Notes: a model not told the origin generated them from the letters alone. Numbered from the stretch's first letter, positions 1-11,788 are shown. The stretch: 64,000 bases of DNA from Archivesica marissinica (GCA_014843695.1 CM026398.1:18041593-18105592); one strand, 5' to 3'. Program-made: numbers and translations.

Positions 1-3000
1 ACAGTAGTAACACCATGCATCCAATCCAAACATACATGTAACAGCAGTAACACCATGCATCCAATCCAAACATACATGTAACAGCAATAACACCATGCAT
101 CCAATCCAAACATACATGTAACAGCAATAACACCATGCATCCAATCCAAATATACATGTAACTGCAATAACACCATGCATCCAATCCAAACATACATGTA
201 ACAGCAGTAACACCATGCATCCAATCCAAACATACATGTAACAGCAGTAACACCATGCATTCAATCCAAACATACATGTAACAGCAATAACACCATGCAT
301 CCAATCCAAACATACATGTAACAGCAATAACACCATGCATCCAATCCAAACATACATGTAACAGCAGTAACACCATGCATCCAATCCAAACATACATGTA
401 ACAGCAATAACACCATGCATCCAATCCAAACATACATGTAACAGCAGTAACACCATGCAGCCAATCCAAACATACATGTAACAGTAGTAACACCATGCAT
501 CCAATCCAAACATACATGTAACAGCAGTAACACCATGCATCCAATCCAAACATACATGTAACAGCAATAACACCATGCATCCAATCCAAACATACATGTA
601 ACATCAATAACACCATGCATCCAATCCAAACATACATGTAACTGCAATAACACCATGCATCCAATCCAAACATACATGTAACAGCAATAACACCATGCAT
701 CCAATCCAAACATACATGTAACAGCAATAACACCATGCATCCAATCCAAACATACATGTAACAGCAATAACACCATGCATCCAATCCAAACATACATGTA
801 ACATCAATAACACCATGCATCCAATCCAAACATACATGTAACAGCAGTAACACCATGCATCCAATCCAAACATACATGTAACAGCAATAACACCATGCAT
901 CCAATCCAAACATACATGTAACATCAATAACACCATGCATCCAATCCAAACATACATGTAACTGCAATAACACCATGCATCCAATCCAAACATACATGTA
1001 ACAGCAATAACACCATGCATCCAATCCAAACATACATGTAACATCATGCATCCAATCCAAACATACATGTAACAGCAGTAACACCATGCACCCAATCCAA
1101 ACATACATGTAACAGCAATAACACCATGCATCCAATCCAAACATACATGTAACACCATGCATCCAATCCAAACATACATGTAACACCATGCATCCAATCC
1201 AAACATACATGTAACAGCAATAACACCATGCATCCAATCCAAACATACATGTAACAGCAATAACACCATGCATCCAATCCAAACATACATGTAACAGCAA
1301 TAACACCATGCATCCAATCCAAACATACATGTAACAGCAGTAACACCATGCATCCAATCCAAACATACATGTAACAGCAGTAACACCATGCAGCCAATCC
1401 AAACATACATGTAACAGTAGTAACACCATGCATCCAATCCAAACATACATGTAACAGCAGTAACACCATGCATCCAATCCAAACATACATGTAACAGCAA
1501 TAACACCATGCATCCAATCCAAACATACATGTAACATCAATAACACCATGCATCCAATCCAAACATACATGTAACACCATGCATCCACTCCAAACATACA
1601 TGTAACTGCAATAACACCATGCATCCAATCCAAACATACATGTAACAGCAATAACACCATGCATCCAATCCAAACATACATGTAACAGCAATAACACCAT
1701 GCATCCAATCCAAACATACATGTAACATCATGCATCCAATCCAAACATACATGTAACACCATGCATCCAATCCAAACATACATGTAACATCATGCATCCA
1801 ATCCAAACATACATGTAACACCATGCATCCAATCCAAACATACATGTAACATCATGCATCCAATCCAAACATACATGTAACAGCAGTAACATCATGCATC
1901 CAATCCAAACATACATATAACAGCAATAACACCATGCATCCAATCCAAACATACATGTAACAGCAGTAACATCATGCATCCAATCCAAACATACATGTAA
2001 CAGCAGTAACATCATGCATCCAATCCAAACATACATGTAACAGCAATAACATCATGCATCCAATCCAAACATACATGTAACATCATGCATCCAATCCAAA
2101 CATACATGTAACAGCAATAACACCATGCATCCAATCCAAACATACATGTAACAGCAATAACACCATGCATCCACTCCAAACATACATGTAACAGCAATAA
2201 CATCATGCATCCAATCCAAACATACATGTAACAGCAATAACACCATGCATCCAATCCAAACATACATGTAACAGCAATAACACCATGCATCCAATCCAAA
2301 CATACATGTAACACCATGCATCCAATCCAAACATACATGTAACAGCAATAACACCATGCATCCAATCCAAACATACATGTAACAGCAATAACACCATGCA
2401 TCCAATCCAAACATACATGTAACATCATGCATCCAATCCAAACATACATGTAACAGCAGTAACACCATGCACCCAATCCAAACATACATGTAACAGCAAT
2501 AACACCATGCATCCAATCCAAACATACATGTAACACCATGCATCCAATCCAAACATACATGTAACACCATGCATCCAATCCAAACATACATGTAACAGCA
2601 ATAACATCATGCATCCAATCCAAACATACATGTAACAGCAATAACACCATGCATCCAATCCAAACATACATGTAACAGCAGTAACATCATGCATCCAATC
2701 CAAACATACATGTAACAGCAATAACACCATGCATCCAATCCAAACATACATGTAACACCATGCATCCAATCCAAACATACATGTAACATCATGCATCCAA
2801 TCCAAACATACATGTAACACCATGCATCCAATCCAAACATACATGTAACTGCAATAACACCATGCATCCAATCCAAACATACATGTAACACCATGCATCC
2901 AATCCAATCCAAACATACATGTAACACCATGCATCCAATCCAAACATACATGTAACAGCAGTAACACCATGCATCCAATCCAAACATACATGTAACAGCA

Positions 3001-4158
3001 GTAACATCATGCATCCAATCCAAACATACATGTAACTGCAATAACACCATGCATCCAATCCAAACATACATGTAACACCATGCATCCAATCCAAACATAC
3101 ATGTAACACCATGCATCCAATCCAAACATACATGTAACAGCAATAACACCATGCATCCAATCCAAACATACATGTAACACCATGCATCCAATCCAAACAT
3201 ACATGTAACAGCAATAACACCATGCATCCAATCCAAACATACATGTAACAGCAATAACATCATGCATCCAATCCAAACATACATGTAACATCAGTAACAT
3301 CATGCATCCAATCCAAACATACATGTAACAGCAATAACACCATGCATCCAATCCAAACATACATGTAACATCATGCATCCAATCCAAACATACATGTAAC
3401 ACCATGCATCCAATCCAAACATACATGTAACAGCAGTAACATCATGCATCCAATCCAAACATACATGTAACACCATGCATCCAATCCAAACATACATGTA
3501 ACAGCAGTAACATCATGCATCCAATCCAAACATACATGTAACATCATGCATCCAATCCAAACATACATGTAACAGCAGTAACACCATGCATCCAATCCAA
3601 ACATACATGTAACAGCAATAACACCATGCATCCAATCCAAACATACATGTAACAGCAATAACACCATGCATCCAATCCAAACATACATGTAATATCAGTA
3701 ACATCATGCATCCAATCCAAACATACATGTAACAGCAGTAACACCATGCATCCAATCCAAACATACATGTAACAGCAATACCACCATGCATCCAATCCAA
3801 ACATACATGTAACAGCAGTAACACCATGCATCCAATCCAAACATACATGTAACAGCAATAACACCATGCATCCAATCCAAACATACATGTAACATCATGC
3901 ATCCAATCCAAACATACATGTAACACCATGCATCCAATCCAAACATACATGTAACAGCAGTAACATCATGCATCCAATCCAAACATACATGTAACATCAT
4001 GCATCCAATCCAAACATACATGTAACATCATGCATCCAATCCAAACATACATGTAACATCATGCATCCAATCCAAACATACATGTAACAGCAATAACATC
4101 ATGCATCCAATCCAAACATACATGTAACAGCAATAACACCATGCATCCAATCCAAACA
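1..4158. repeat. Minisatellite, mixed 40-bp and 31-bp units
   Basis: About 110 tandem units share the core ATGCATCCAATCCAAACATA. Long units (40 bp) carry an extra 9 bp such as ACAGCAATA before the next core; short units (31 bp) lack it. Point variants of the 9 bp (AGCAGT, AGTAGT, ATCAAT, CTGCAAT) mark sub-blocks. The array is cut by the left window edge, so its full length is unknown, and it ends near 4158 in unique sequence. Neither 40 nor 31 is a multiple of three, yet several long minus-strand frames stay open because the units rarely give stop codons. These frames encode only repeated MYVWIGCM/HVCLDWMH-like peptides and I do not regard them as genes. Confidence 0.97.
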
Positions 4159-4379
4159 TCATTTATCAATATTGGCATGTTCAGTCTGATATTAATGCCT
4201 GTAGATATGATAAAAACCAAATCCATTAATTACTTTGCCGACTCATTAGCACATGTTATTTTCAATGGCTTATACTTATCAAGTCCCACTACTCATCATG
4301 GATGGAATAATGAATAACAGGGAGTAGAAATTATAATTTGGCAGACTGTTAGCTTTAACTACAATGGGTTTAGTCAGAT
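4159..4379. other. Unique AT-rich spacer
   Basis: Short non-repetitive sequence between two arrays. No coding or element signature seen. Confidence 0.6.
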
Positions 4380-5035
4380 AGCAGCAGCTGCCTCATTTCT
4401 CCATGCAAGGCTGGAGCTAGAGGGTGCCTCACTGGTCCTTGTAGGTCTTGAGATAGAGGGCGATTTGGGACAAATAGTCTCCCTGCAGGGCTGGAGCTAG
4501 AGGGGGACTTGGGAGGGTGTCTCACATCTCCCTGCATGTCTTGAGATAGAGTGCCATCACTTCTCCCTGCAAGGCTGGAGCTAGAGGTCGACTTGGGAGG
4601 GTGCCTCACATCTCCCTGCAGGTCTTGAACTAGATGGTGACTTGGGACAAATAGTCTCCCTGAGCTGCAATCACTTCTCCCTGCAAGGCTGGAGCTAGAG
4701 GGTGACTTGGGAGGGTGCCTCACATCTCCCTGCAGGTCTTGAACTAGATGGTGACTTGGGACAAATAGTCTCCCTGAGCTGCAATCACTTCTCCCTGCAA
4801 TGCTGGAGCTAGAGGGTGACTTGGGAGGGTGCCTCACATCTCCCTGCAGGTCTTGAACTAGATGGTGACTTGGGACAAATAGTCTCCCTGAGCTGCAATC
4901 ACTTCTCCCTGCAAGGCTGGAGCTAGAGGGTGACTTGGGAGGGTGCCTCACATCTCCCTGCAGGTCTTGAACTAGATGGTGACTTGGGACAAATAGTCTC
5001 CCTGAGCTGCCATCAAATAATACAACAAATTGTTT
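4380..5035 (-). repeat. 114-bp tandem repeat with an open minus-strand frame
   Basis: About five units of 114 bp, each made of two diverged halves of about 57 bp that both begin near TCTCCCTGCA and contain GGTGACTTGGGA. The minus-strand frame 5080-4370 (236 codons) reads through all units because 114 is divisible by three, giving a 38-residue repeat containing SSGRLFVPSHHLVQDLQGD and HPPKSPSSSS. No signal peptide, membrane segment or known domain is visible. Most likely a minisatellite with an incidental frame; a Ser/Pro/His-rich secreted repeat protein cannot be excluded from sequence alone. Confidence 0.85.
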
Positions 5036-5103
5036 ACTGTGAAAAGCAGATACAACAAACCAACAAGAACAGTTTGACATTATATTATACTGTTATGTTT
5101 GTT

Positions 5104-5442
5104 TTTACGTTTATTTATCGTCGCTACCGGTTGCCCATATGAGCGACGCCTCCTGAAGAGATTAAAATCGTCGCTACCGGTTGCCCATATGAGCGACGCC
5201 TCCTGAAGAGATTAGTCATTTTAGATTTTTGACGGATAGTGCAATGATACAGACAGAGACCCATTCCAGAGTCTCCTCTGGTTCTTTTACATGCACAATG
5301 TAAAGCACCAACACGAGACCTCGGATTAACGTCCCATCTGAAAGACTGTTAATTTTATTAGGGTCAGACGGGGGGGGGGGGATCTAACCTGTAATCCCTG
5401 GATTACCAGTCCAACGTGTTAACCACTGGACTACAGTTCCGG
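5104..5442 (-). mobile_element. SINE-2 (tRNA-Thr-like head), 3' tail partly duplicated
   Basis: Reverse-strand copy of a tRNA-derived SINE. Head has an A-box-like GTAGTCCAGTGG and a damaged B box. The body contains GATGGGACGTTAA-type sequence and the tail contains GGGCAACCGGTAGCGACGAT followed by AAATAAACG. The tail segment CGTCGCTACCGGTTGCCCAT occurs twice in tandem (about 5118-5159 and 5169-5210), so the 3' end was locally duplicated. A poly-G run at about 5370 lies where the B box should be. Confidence 0.9.
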
Positions 5443-5781
5443 CTGCCAAGCATAACATGCACCAATATACATACTTCCCACAGCCTGTGAAAACACTGAT
5501 AAGATCTTATCTTGGCAGCTATTTTGTATGGCAAGTTTTATAGTAGTCAATTTCAGGATTTTCTTAGTAATTCTGTAATGGCAATAACCTAATGAATTTT
5601 TATTTGTTATACAATCTGGTATCATTTTAAATGTATTGAAATACACTTTTTAAATATTAACTTATTTTAGAATCTATAAGAACTTAACTTGCACCTATTT
5701 TTGAGTCTCTTTTCACAGTTGAAATATTAATATACAGGCAAATGATTTTTTATTCGTTTATACCATGGTGATGGGATGAAA
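5443..5781. other. Intergenic; first 75 bp shared with another SINE-2 flank
   Basis: 5445-5515 matches, inverted, the sequence just upstream of the SINE-2 copy at 13.9 kb. The rest is AT-rich with no recognised feature. The weak open frame 5431-5646 (minus) has no visible domain. Confidence 0.6.
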
Positions 5782-6036
5782 AATGATTTTATGTTATATG
5801 TTATATTTCGGGTTTTACGCCTGCATCAGCACCATTTTGGGCTATATCGCCAGCGGGCAGTTTACCTAACAACACCTTTCCTGGGCAGGCTCCAACGGTT
5901 AACCAGTACTTGGGTGCACCAACATCCGTAAGAAACTGCCAACTTTTTCATATAAATGAGACACGGTCTGAGCGTGATCATAGGTTACAGTGGTATACAA
6001 GTCAGCGACCTTAACCACTCGACTACGGAGGCGGAC
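5782..6036 (-). mobile_element. SINE-3 (class II tRNA-like head), B box deleted
   Basis: Reverse-strand copy. The body includes GCACCATTTTGGGCTATATC, GTTTACCTAACAACACC and GGTTAACCAGTACTTGG, and the A box appears as CTTAACCACTCGACTACGG. The segment that in other copies holds the B box (GGGCTCGAACCCGTGACC) is missing. Probable target-site duplication GGGATGAAA at 5773-5781 and 6037-6045. Confidence 0.92.
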
Positions 6037-6186
6037 GGGATGAAATAATGAATATTTATAAAGAAAACTTAAGCTACCATACATTTGATATAATATCTGG
6101 TAAACATTGCCAACCAAAATGGCCACCACAGTATGAATTGTGATGTCATATGGGAACCATGTATAAAGTCTTATAATCCTTAAAAT

Positions 6187-6420
6187 ACTGAATAAATTGG
6201 ATGGAATGTGCAAACAACATAGATCCCGATCAGCCCTGCCACGTAACACGACACCTGATCAGGATCTATGTTGTTTCCTATTAAGCCAAGTGTTTTAGCT
6301 CCATTATCAGAATAGCAAAGAGCATAGAGCCAGATCAGACGGCATGTTCTGTGCCATCTAATTTGGCACGATTCTGTTTGCAAAAGCGACTTTAATCGTG
6401 AGTAGCAGGTTATGGGTTAG
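6187..6420. mobile_element. Fold-back MITE, diverged relative of the CCCATTTCATTC family
   Basis: Two internal palindromes: GCAAACAACATAGATCC facing GGATCTATGTTGTTT, and GCATAGAGCCAGATCAG facing a decayed partner. Ends in GGTTATGGGTTA. No coding capacity. Terminal repeats are too diverged to set exact borders. Confidence 0.7.
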
Positions 6421-7290
6421 GAAATTATTAATGTGACTTTTATATGGAATTGTGGCATATTTCTGCCACCACATAACCACTACATTTCCATGAACATTTT
6501 CACATAAAAACACCGTGATATGTCAAATTGCCACATCATACCCACCTCCTCCCCACAAGCGCAAAACTTGTCATGAAAATGATGTGGTTAACTTGTGGTG
6601 CAAACATAGCCCCGTAGTATGTATTAAATACAGTACACGTTGCACAAGATCTATATCTCTTTACAAATGTAATAAACACATTATTTATTTTTGGATATTA
6701 TAATTACGATTTGCGAATGTCCTTAAATTTAATCTTTAAAGCTGACTAGCTTTATTAACTTGGAACAATCTAGAAATTGGCCATTGGCCACATGTCAAAC
6801 AAATTGCACAAGATAGTAAAATAGATGATTCTAGACTGTTTATATATTCGCCATGACGATGCACTCCATCTATATTTAAGACATATTGGGATTCTAGAAT
6901 TTGTTTCTTATTTTTAATTTCCAAAAAGAACATTGTAGAAATTTACATATTAAACTATTCAATTAGCTTAATCATTTCACCCTCCGATTCCCTTGAAGGC
7001 TTTTTAGTGAATTTGTCATCTCCTACACAAATAGAATCAATCAAAGCTTGCCAGAAGATTTTCTCAAACATGTACATACATACTGAGCTTGTCAACAGAT
7101 CTCAACTAGTAGGCCCCTAGGGAAGAATTCATCACAGTTATTTCTCTATTATTGATTTAGTAAGGCCATAAGAAAAATGTTCCAAGTCCAAAGGAAAATT
7201 AATGCTAGATTTTCATCCAAATGTTCAACAGAAATGAGGCATTTTACAATTTTGGAATATTACTTATTCTTATATATTGTTTACTCTATA
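6421..7290. other. Intergenic, no recognised feature
   Basis: AT-rich unique sequence. The short frames here (for example 6515-6703 plus, 6736-6933 minus) show no domain, repeat or start context that would support a gene. Confidence 0.6.
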
Positions 7291-7295
7291 ATTGG

Positions 7296-7368
7296 ATTGT
7301 GTGGGTGGGGGGGATTGAGGATGGGGCGGTTGAGGTTGGGGGGGTTGAGGTTAAGGAAGGGGGATGTG
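7296..7368 (+). other. G-rich tract
   Basis: Contains five G-runs of three to seven (GGGTGGGGGGG, GGGG, GGGGGGG, GGGGG) separated by 9-14 nt. Loops are long, so G-quadruplex formation is possible but not strongly predicted. It sits just upstream of the 24-bp array. Confidence 0.5.
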
Positions 7369-7423
7369 AACAGACAATGTCAATCTATCACATTTAATTT
7401 ATACACACATTATGGCCTTGCAA

Positions 7424-7724
7424 ATACTGACCATGTATTTGCCACAAAGACTGACCATGTATTTGCCACAAAGACTGACCATGTATTTGCCACAAAGACT
7501 GACCATGTGTTTCCCACAAAGACTGACCATGTATTTGCCACAAAGACTGACCATGTATTTGCCACAAAGACTGACCATGTATTTCCCACAAAGACTGACC
7601 ATGTGTTTCCCACAAAGACTGACCATGTGTTTCCCACAAAGACTGACCATGTATTTGCCACAAATACTGACCATGTATTTCCCACAAAGACTGGCTATGT
7701 ATTTCCCACAAAGACTGACCATAA
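7424..7724. repeat. 24-bp minisatellite, about 12 units
   Basis: Unit contains GACCATGTATTTGCCACAAA with variants TGTTTCCC and TATTTCCC. Because 24 is divisible by three the array stays open in five frames, including TDHVFATK on the plus strand and LCGKYMVS on the minus strand. The simultaneous openness of so many frames argues that none is a selected protein. Confidence 0.95.
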
Positions 7725-8065
7725 CACAGTTAATAAAGGTAACAGTTACTTAAACATGATAAAAACATGTTAATTTCTTGTCATAACTGGTGTGTATTCA
7801 CCAAAATGTTCCCAAAGTGAGAAAAACTTTCCATTTTCTCTTTCTTAAAGGACAGACAGACACTTGAAAGGAATTACATAGCTAGTGAATTGATGAATAC
7901 AATTCTCAACATGTTGATTGAAGTGATGATTGAGCTTATTTACCCTCGCCACCAGCGATGAAATACACAATGCTGTTAAATATAACATGGCACCTCCAAA
8001 TTTACTACAAATACATTACAAAGACTTGCACCTAATTGGCCGAAATCAGTTGATAATACAAAGTA

Positions 8066-8310
8066 GCACTCAAGCTAGACCCAAATGTTGTTTGGGAGAA
8101 GTGAGAAAGTGCAAAAGTATGACCATTAAATACAATATTTGAATAGAAGTGGTGCTTTACAATGAATGGTCAGTGTATCTTACTGGACAATATTTTACCT
8201 GAAAATTGTATTAAAAAAAGAGAGAGAAAAAAAAGAAAGAAAAAAAAGGGAGCAGTCAGGGTCCCAAAGGCGACTACTTCGCCCAAGTTGTCCTCTAGAA
8301 TGAGCCCTGC
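8066..8310. mobile_element. MITE E, hAT-like termini
   Basis: Left end CTCAAGCTAGACCCAAATG and right end CTCTAGAATGAGCCCTG are imperfect inverted repeats, with internal GGGAGAAGTGAGAAAG. Relatives lie at 25.7 kb and 28.6 kb. Contains a homopurine stretch of about 45 nt (8211-8255). The hAT assignment rests only on the CAGGGCTCA-type end and is tentative. Confidence 0.72.
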
Positions 8311-8583
8311 AAAAGAATTAGAAATATAGTTTATTTAATCCTTCCTCTCTCTGAAATGCCCCAAAATGCCCAATGGCCATAAAAACAGGCCTTGAAGAAT
8401 TCCTACATGTAGATGGTTCATGGCAAAAATCCTACAAAATGGATGACACATCATCGATTTTTATAAAATAACACCTCTTTTCTCACCAAACTATTTAACC
8501 TAGTACTGGACAGAACCGGTTTTCAGTGATTTTTAAAATTTTAAAATCAAGGATTATTTTTGTAAATTTATACGATTTCTACT

Positions 8584-8794
8584 TAGTTTATACAAAACAA
8601 GTTCTTACAACTACACTCTCGAGACCTCATTTCTGATGGAATCCATCGCATCGCGTCACATGGGAGAGAGAAGAGGCAATGTGGAATTTATTGCCTTGCC
8701 TAAGGGCACAATCGTAACGGCTCCAGCAGGGCTCGAACTCCGGGCCTTTCACACCTGAAGCGAACATGCTACCACTGCGCTATCACGACTCCCA
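8584..8794 (-). mobile_element. SINE-1 (tRNA-Leu-like head)
   Basis: Reverse-strand copy. Head GATAGCGCAGTGG, B box GTTCGAGCCCTGC, body GATGGATTCCATCAGAAATG, tail CGAGAGTGTAGTTGTAAGAAC. It lacks about 22 bp of the tail (CGCAATCGAGCTAAAATAAA) present in full copies, so it is internally deleted at its 3' end. Confidence 0.92.
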
Positions 8795-8795
8795 C

Positions 8796-9550
8796 TTTGA
8801 TTTTTTGTTGAAATTGCCTAAATGCATGGGGGGTTCTTCAGGGTGACATAAACTTTTTTTTAGTATTATAATCCATAAACAACCTTTCATTATCAACCGA
8901 AATGGGCCAAAGTTGCACGTAGTACTGTGTGCAAACGAAGTCAATACCCGGTTTTTTCCCTGGTATAATATGTCACAAACCTGTATGTTACATTACAGCC
9001 ATTATCCTACCCATACAGTAGTAGGTTATATTCTCATAGATCAATTACAACTTACATTGTATTCTTGGGTTAATTAAAATGTTGAACATCTCGCCCACAA
9101 ATGAACTCGCTTTTGCGAAATTAATGTTTTGTAAAATAAATCCCTGGAATTTAATTTACAAATTTACCAATAAATTTATGCGTTACACGTTGGCTTAATT
9201 TACCAATATATTTACGCATTACACGTTGGCCTATACTAAAGCCAACACTAGGATAAAATGATTGCCTTGTTGGTACAGTGGGGGTATAACTAATGATGTC
9301 TCTGTTGGCGAGGCAACAAGAGTGGCTATGACAGGCCTCACTACATTGTTATCTCAAAATGTAGACATCTGCTGAGACTGCAAAGTTACGAAAATAAGAT
9401 ATTATAATTGTAACTACAGGGCTTCGAAAACTGCTGGTCTGCAGGTCTAGGACTGGTGGACAGGTTTTAGCAACCATAAACTCGGTACATGTATAACAAG
9501 AAGAGTTTTGGTGGGGAAACCAACTGCAATGTATATTAACCATTAAACCA
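8796..9550. other. Intergenic with one small tandem duplication
   Basis: 9153-9238 contains a roughly 40-bp duplication around AATTTACCAATAAATTTATG / GCGTTACACGTTGGC. Nothing else is recognised. Confidence 0.6.
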
Positions 9551-9775
9551 GCCGAATAAATTGGACTGAATTGGCAAACAACATAGATCCTGATTAGCCA
9601 CAGTGCAATGCCGCATCTGATCAGGATCTATGTTGTTTGCTATTCAGACAAGTGTTTTAGCTCCACTATACGAATATAGCAAACAGTATAGAGCCTGATC
9701 AGACGGCACGTTTTGTGCTGTCTGATATGGCTCTATGCTGTTTGCAAAAGCGACTTGGCAGGTTATGGGTTAAAC
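9551..9775. mobile_element. Fold-back MITE related to the TTAA group
   Basis: Same two-hairpin layout as 6187-6420: GCAAACAACATAGATCCTGA facing CAGGATCTATGTTGTTTGC, then TATAGAGCCTGATCAGACGG facing a decayed arm. Ends in GCAGGTTATGGGTTAAAC. Borders approximate. Confidence 0.75.
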
Positions 9776-10319
9776 TATTACCGGTAGGTAGCTAGGCAAC
9801 CAAGTGCAATGTACGTTACATAATTACTGGTAGCTATAGCTGATCGTTTTTCTGCTGCCATCTTTTAACACAAATACAGATAGATAACACATAAATAACA
9901 TCATCGATTTTTATAAAATAACACCTCTTGAGTCGCGGGGTACCACCAGAATGTTTTTTTTATAAGTTTCAACTTTGACACAAACATAATGAATAACCGC
10001 ATTGAAGTAACACCACGTAGGTGTAATGCAAGTCGAGGACCAGAATGATCAAAGTTCAAAACACTCGAGCAGTATGTATTGTTATTTTGTATTCTACATT
10101 TGAATACTTGCCAAGAAAAAATATGATCCAAAGAATTAACGTCACGAGTCCGAAAATAGACAAGAAACGTGCCCAGGTATGAAAACACAAGGGGATCTAT
10201 GCTCAAGATGTCTATCACCGTTTTTAAATGCGGTCATTTCTATTGATTGCATTGTACGACTAATGAAATAGCAAAAATATATCAACCACAGATTCTACCC
10301 GTTATCAGGCTACGTTTCT
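9776..10319. other. Intergenic
   Basis: No gene recognised. Contains at 9900-9931 a 32-bp exact copy of 8450-8481. Confidence 0.55.
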
Positions 10320-10332
10320 AAACCCTGGTTGT

Positions 10333-10600
10333 TATGTTATGTTATATTTCGGGTTTTACGCCTGCATCAGCACCATTTTGGGCTATATCGCCGGCGGGCA
10401 GTTTACCTAACAACACCTTTCCTGGGCAGGCTCCAGCGGTTAACCAGTACTTGTGTGCACCAACCTCCGTAAGAAACTGCCAACTTTTTCATATAAATGA
10501 GACACGGCCTGAGCGGGGCTCGAACCCGTGACCATCAGTGATGATAGGTTACAGTGGTATACAAGTCAGCGACCTTAACCACTCGACCACGGAGGCGGAC
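10333..10600 (-). mobile_element. SINE-3, full-length, with 13-bp target-site duplication
   Basis: Best-preserved SINE-3 here. Reverse-strand head has TCCGTGGTCGAGTGGTTAAG (A box) and CACGGGTTCGAGCCCCGC (B box) with a long variable region, as in class II (Ser/Leu) tRNAs. The tail ends in TTATGTTATGTTA-type repeats. The duplication AAACCCTGGTTGT lies at 10320-10332 and 10601-10613, which fixes both borders. Confidence 0.96.
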
Positions 10601-10784
10601 AAACCCTGGTTGTAATGAAACAAAAGCCTGGAAAAATAAACCATGATTCATGAAACCTCTGCAAGATCAATAATATAATGTTATTGATTATAAATCTAAG
10701 GTCTCTACAGATAAAGGCAGGAGTTATTCACTGCATTTATTCAGATGTATTTTTGTGTGTTGTTTTTCTTTCATACCCTTATTT

Positions 10785-10925
10785 TTCATCGCCTGGTAAC
10801 AGAGGCGGCGCTTCCAAAAGTATATTATTCATTTTAGATTTTGGAGGTGTATAATTTAAGATTCAGAAAATGGTCCAATTCCAAAATTTGTATCTCTGGT
10901 TCTGTTACATTCCCGGTGTGTTATA
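10785..10925 (-). mobile_element. Decayed SINE-2 fragment
   Basis: CATTTTAGATTTTGGAGG, TCTCTGGTTCTGTTAC and CGGTGTG are in the order expected for a reverse-strand SINE-2, with many substitutions. The tRNA head is absent. Confidence 0.65.
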
Positions 10926-10942
10926 TATATATAGCACACAGC

Positions 10943-11013
10943 ACATTCCATGGCAGCTGATCTGGCTCTATGTTCTTAGCAAATATTGTTTCTGGTATCC
11001 AGAATGAAATGGG
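10943..11013. mobile_element. Half of a TTAA MITE (right end)
   Basis: CAGCTGATCTGGCTCTATG through TATCCAGAATGAAATGGG then TTAA matches one terminal third of the 239-bp MITE family at 11473 and 21903. The other end is lost, replaced by a TATATATA tract. Confidence 0.75.
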
Positions 11014-11020
11014 TTAATAA

Positions 11021-11183
11021 TAGTTTATACAAATTTATTTTAGCTCGATCGCGAAACAAGTTATTTCAACTTATATAAATCACTCTCGAGACCTCATTCC
11101 TGATGGAATCCATCGCCACGAGGGAGAGAGAAGAGGCAACGTGGAATTTAAATGCCTTGCCTAAGGGCACAATCGTAACGGCT
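11021..11183 (-). mobile_element. SINE-1, 5'-truncated
   Basis: Tail and body are well preserved on the reverse strand, but the copy stops after GGGCACAATCGTAACGGCT, so the whole tRNA-like head with its promoter boxes is missing. Typical of 5' truncation during retrotransposition. Confidence 0.88.
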
Positions 11184-11388
11184 AATAATAATGGGTTAAT
11201 AATAATGGACTACATGTACAAAGGTATGACGTCACGACAATGTTTTAATGACCATCAAACTATCTATTATTAAACAGCGATGCAGCATAGAACGATGGAA
11301 CATTCACTACAATAGATTTTGTTACCAATTTCAAAACGGGACGACCAATATAATGTGTAGGTTTACAATCCACAATTATACATGAAGA

Positions 11389-11788
11389 TAGTCAAACCTG
11401 GTTTAGTGGTCACCTCCATTAAGCAGCCAGTTTCCAGATATGTTGTTTTATTATACATTTGACCTCTATTAACCCATTTCATTCGGGATACCGTTCAAAC
11501 AGTATTTGCAAAGAACATAGAGCCAGACCAACCACCACGGAATGTTCCGTCTGATCAGGCTCTATGCTGTTTGCTATTCAGATGATATTGCTAAGACTCT
11601 TGGCTATGTAGCAAACAACGTAGATCATGATCAGCACGCAGCGTCACGCTGCAGCTGATCTGGATCTATGTTGTTTGCAAAAGCCTTTAAATGTATCCAG
11701 AATTAAATGGGTTAAGCAGCCACCTGTGCTAAGCAGCCACTTTCTGTGATTCCCTTGGCTGGCTGCTTAAGATAGGTTTGACTGTACA
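11389..11788. mobile_element. MITE D (CAGTCAAACC ends, TA target) interrupted by a TTAA MITE
   Basis: Left end AGTCAAACCTGGTTTAGTGG and right end GGCTGCTTAAGATAGGTTTG then ACTGTA form the inverted termini of a Tc1/mariner-like MITE. The 239-bp element at 11473-11711 sits inside it. Removing that insert restores GACCTCTATTAAGCAGCCAC, the sequence found in intact copies such as 32767-32958. Confidence 0.88.
11473..11711. mobile_element. TTAA MITE A, complete, 239 bp, piggyBac-like
   Basis: Starts CCCATTTCATTCGGGATA and ends TATCCAGAATTAAATGGG, flanked by TTAA at 11469-11472 and 11712-11715. Two internal palindromes of the ACATAGATC/GATCTATGT and CATAGAGCC/GGCTCTATG types. No open frame. TTAA duplication and CCC termini are known piggyBac traits; the superfamily call is inference from those. 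Confidence 0.92.

Noticed and set aside
1..4158. CRISPR-like array
   Set aside because: The 31/40-bp periodicity could suggest repeat-spacer structure, but the variable 9 bp is a simple presence/absence variant and there are no unique spacers or cas genes. The genome is eukaryotic.
10540..10600. tRNA-Ser/Leu gene
   Set aside because: Same reasoning: it is the head of a full-length SINE-3 with target-site duplications.
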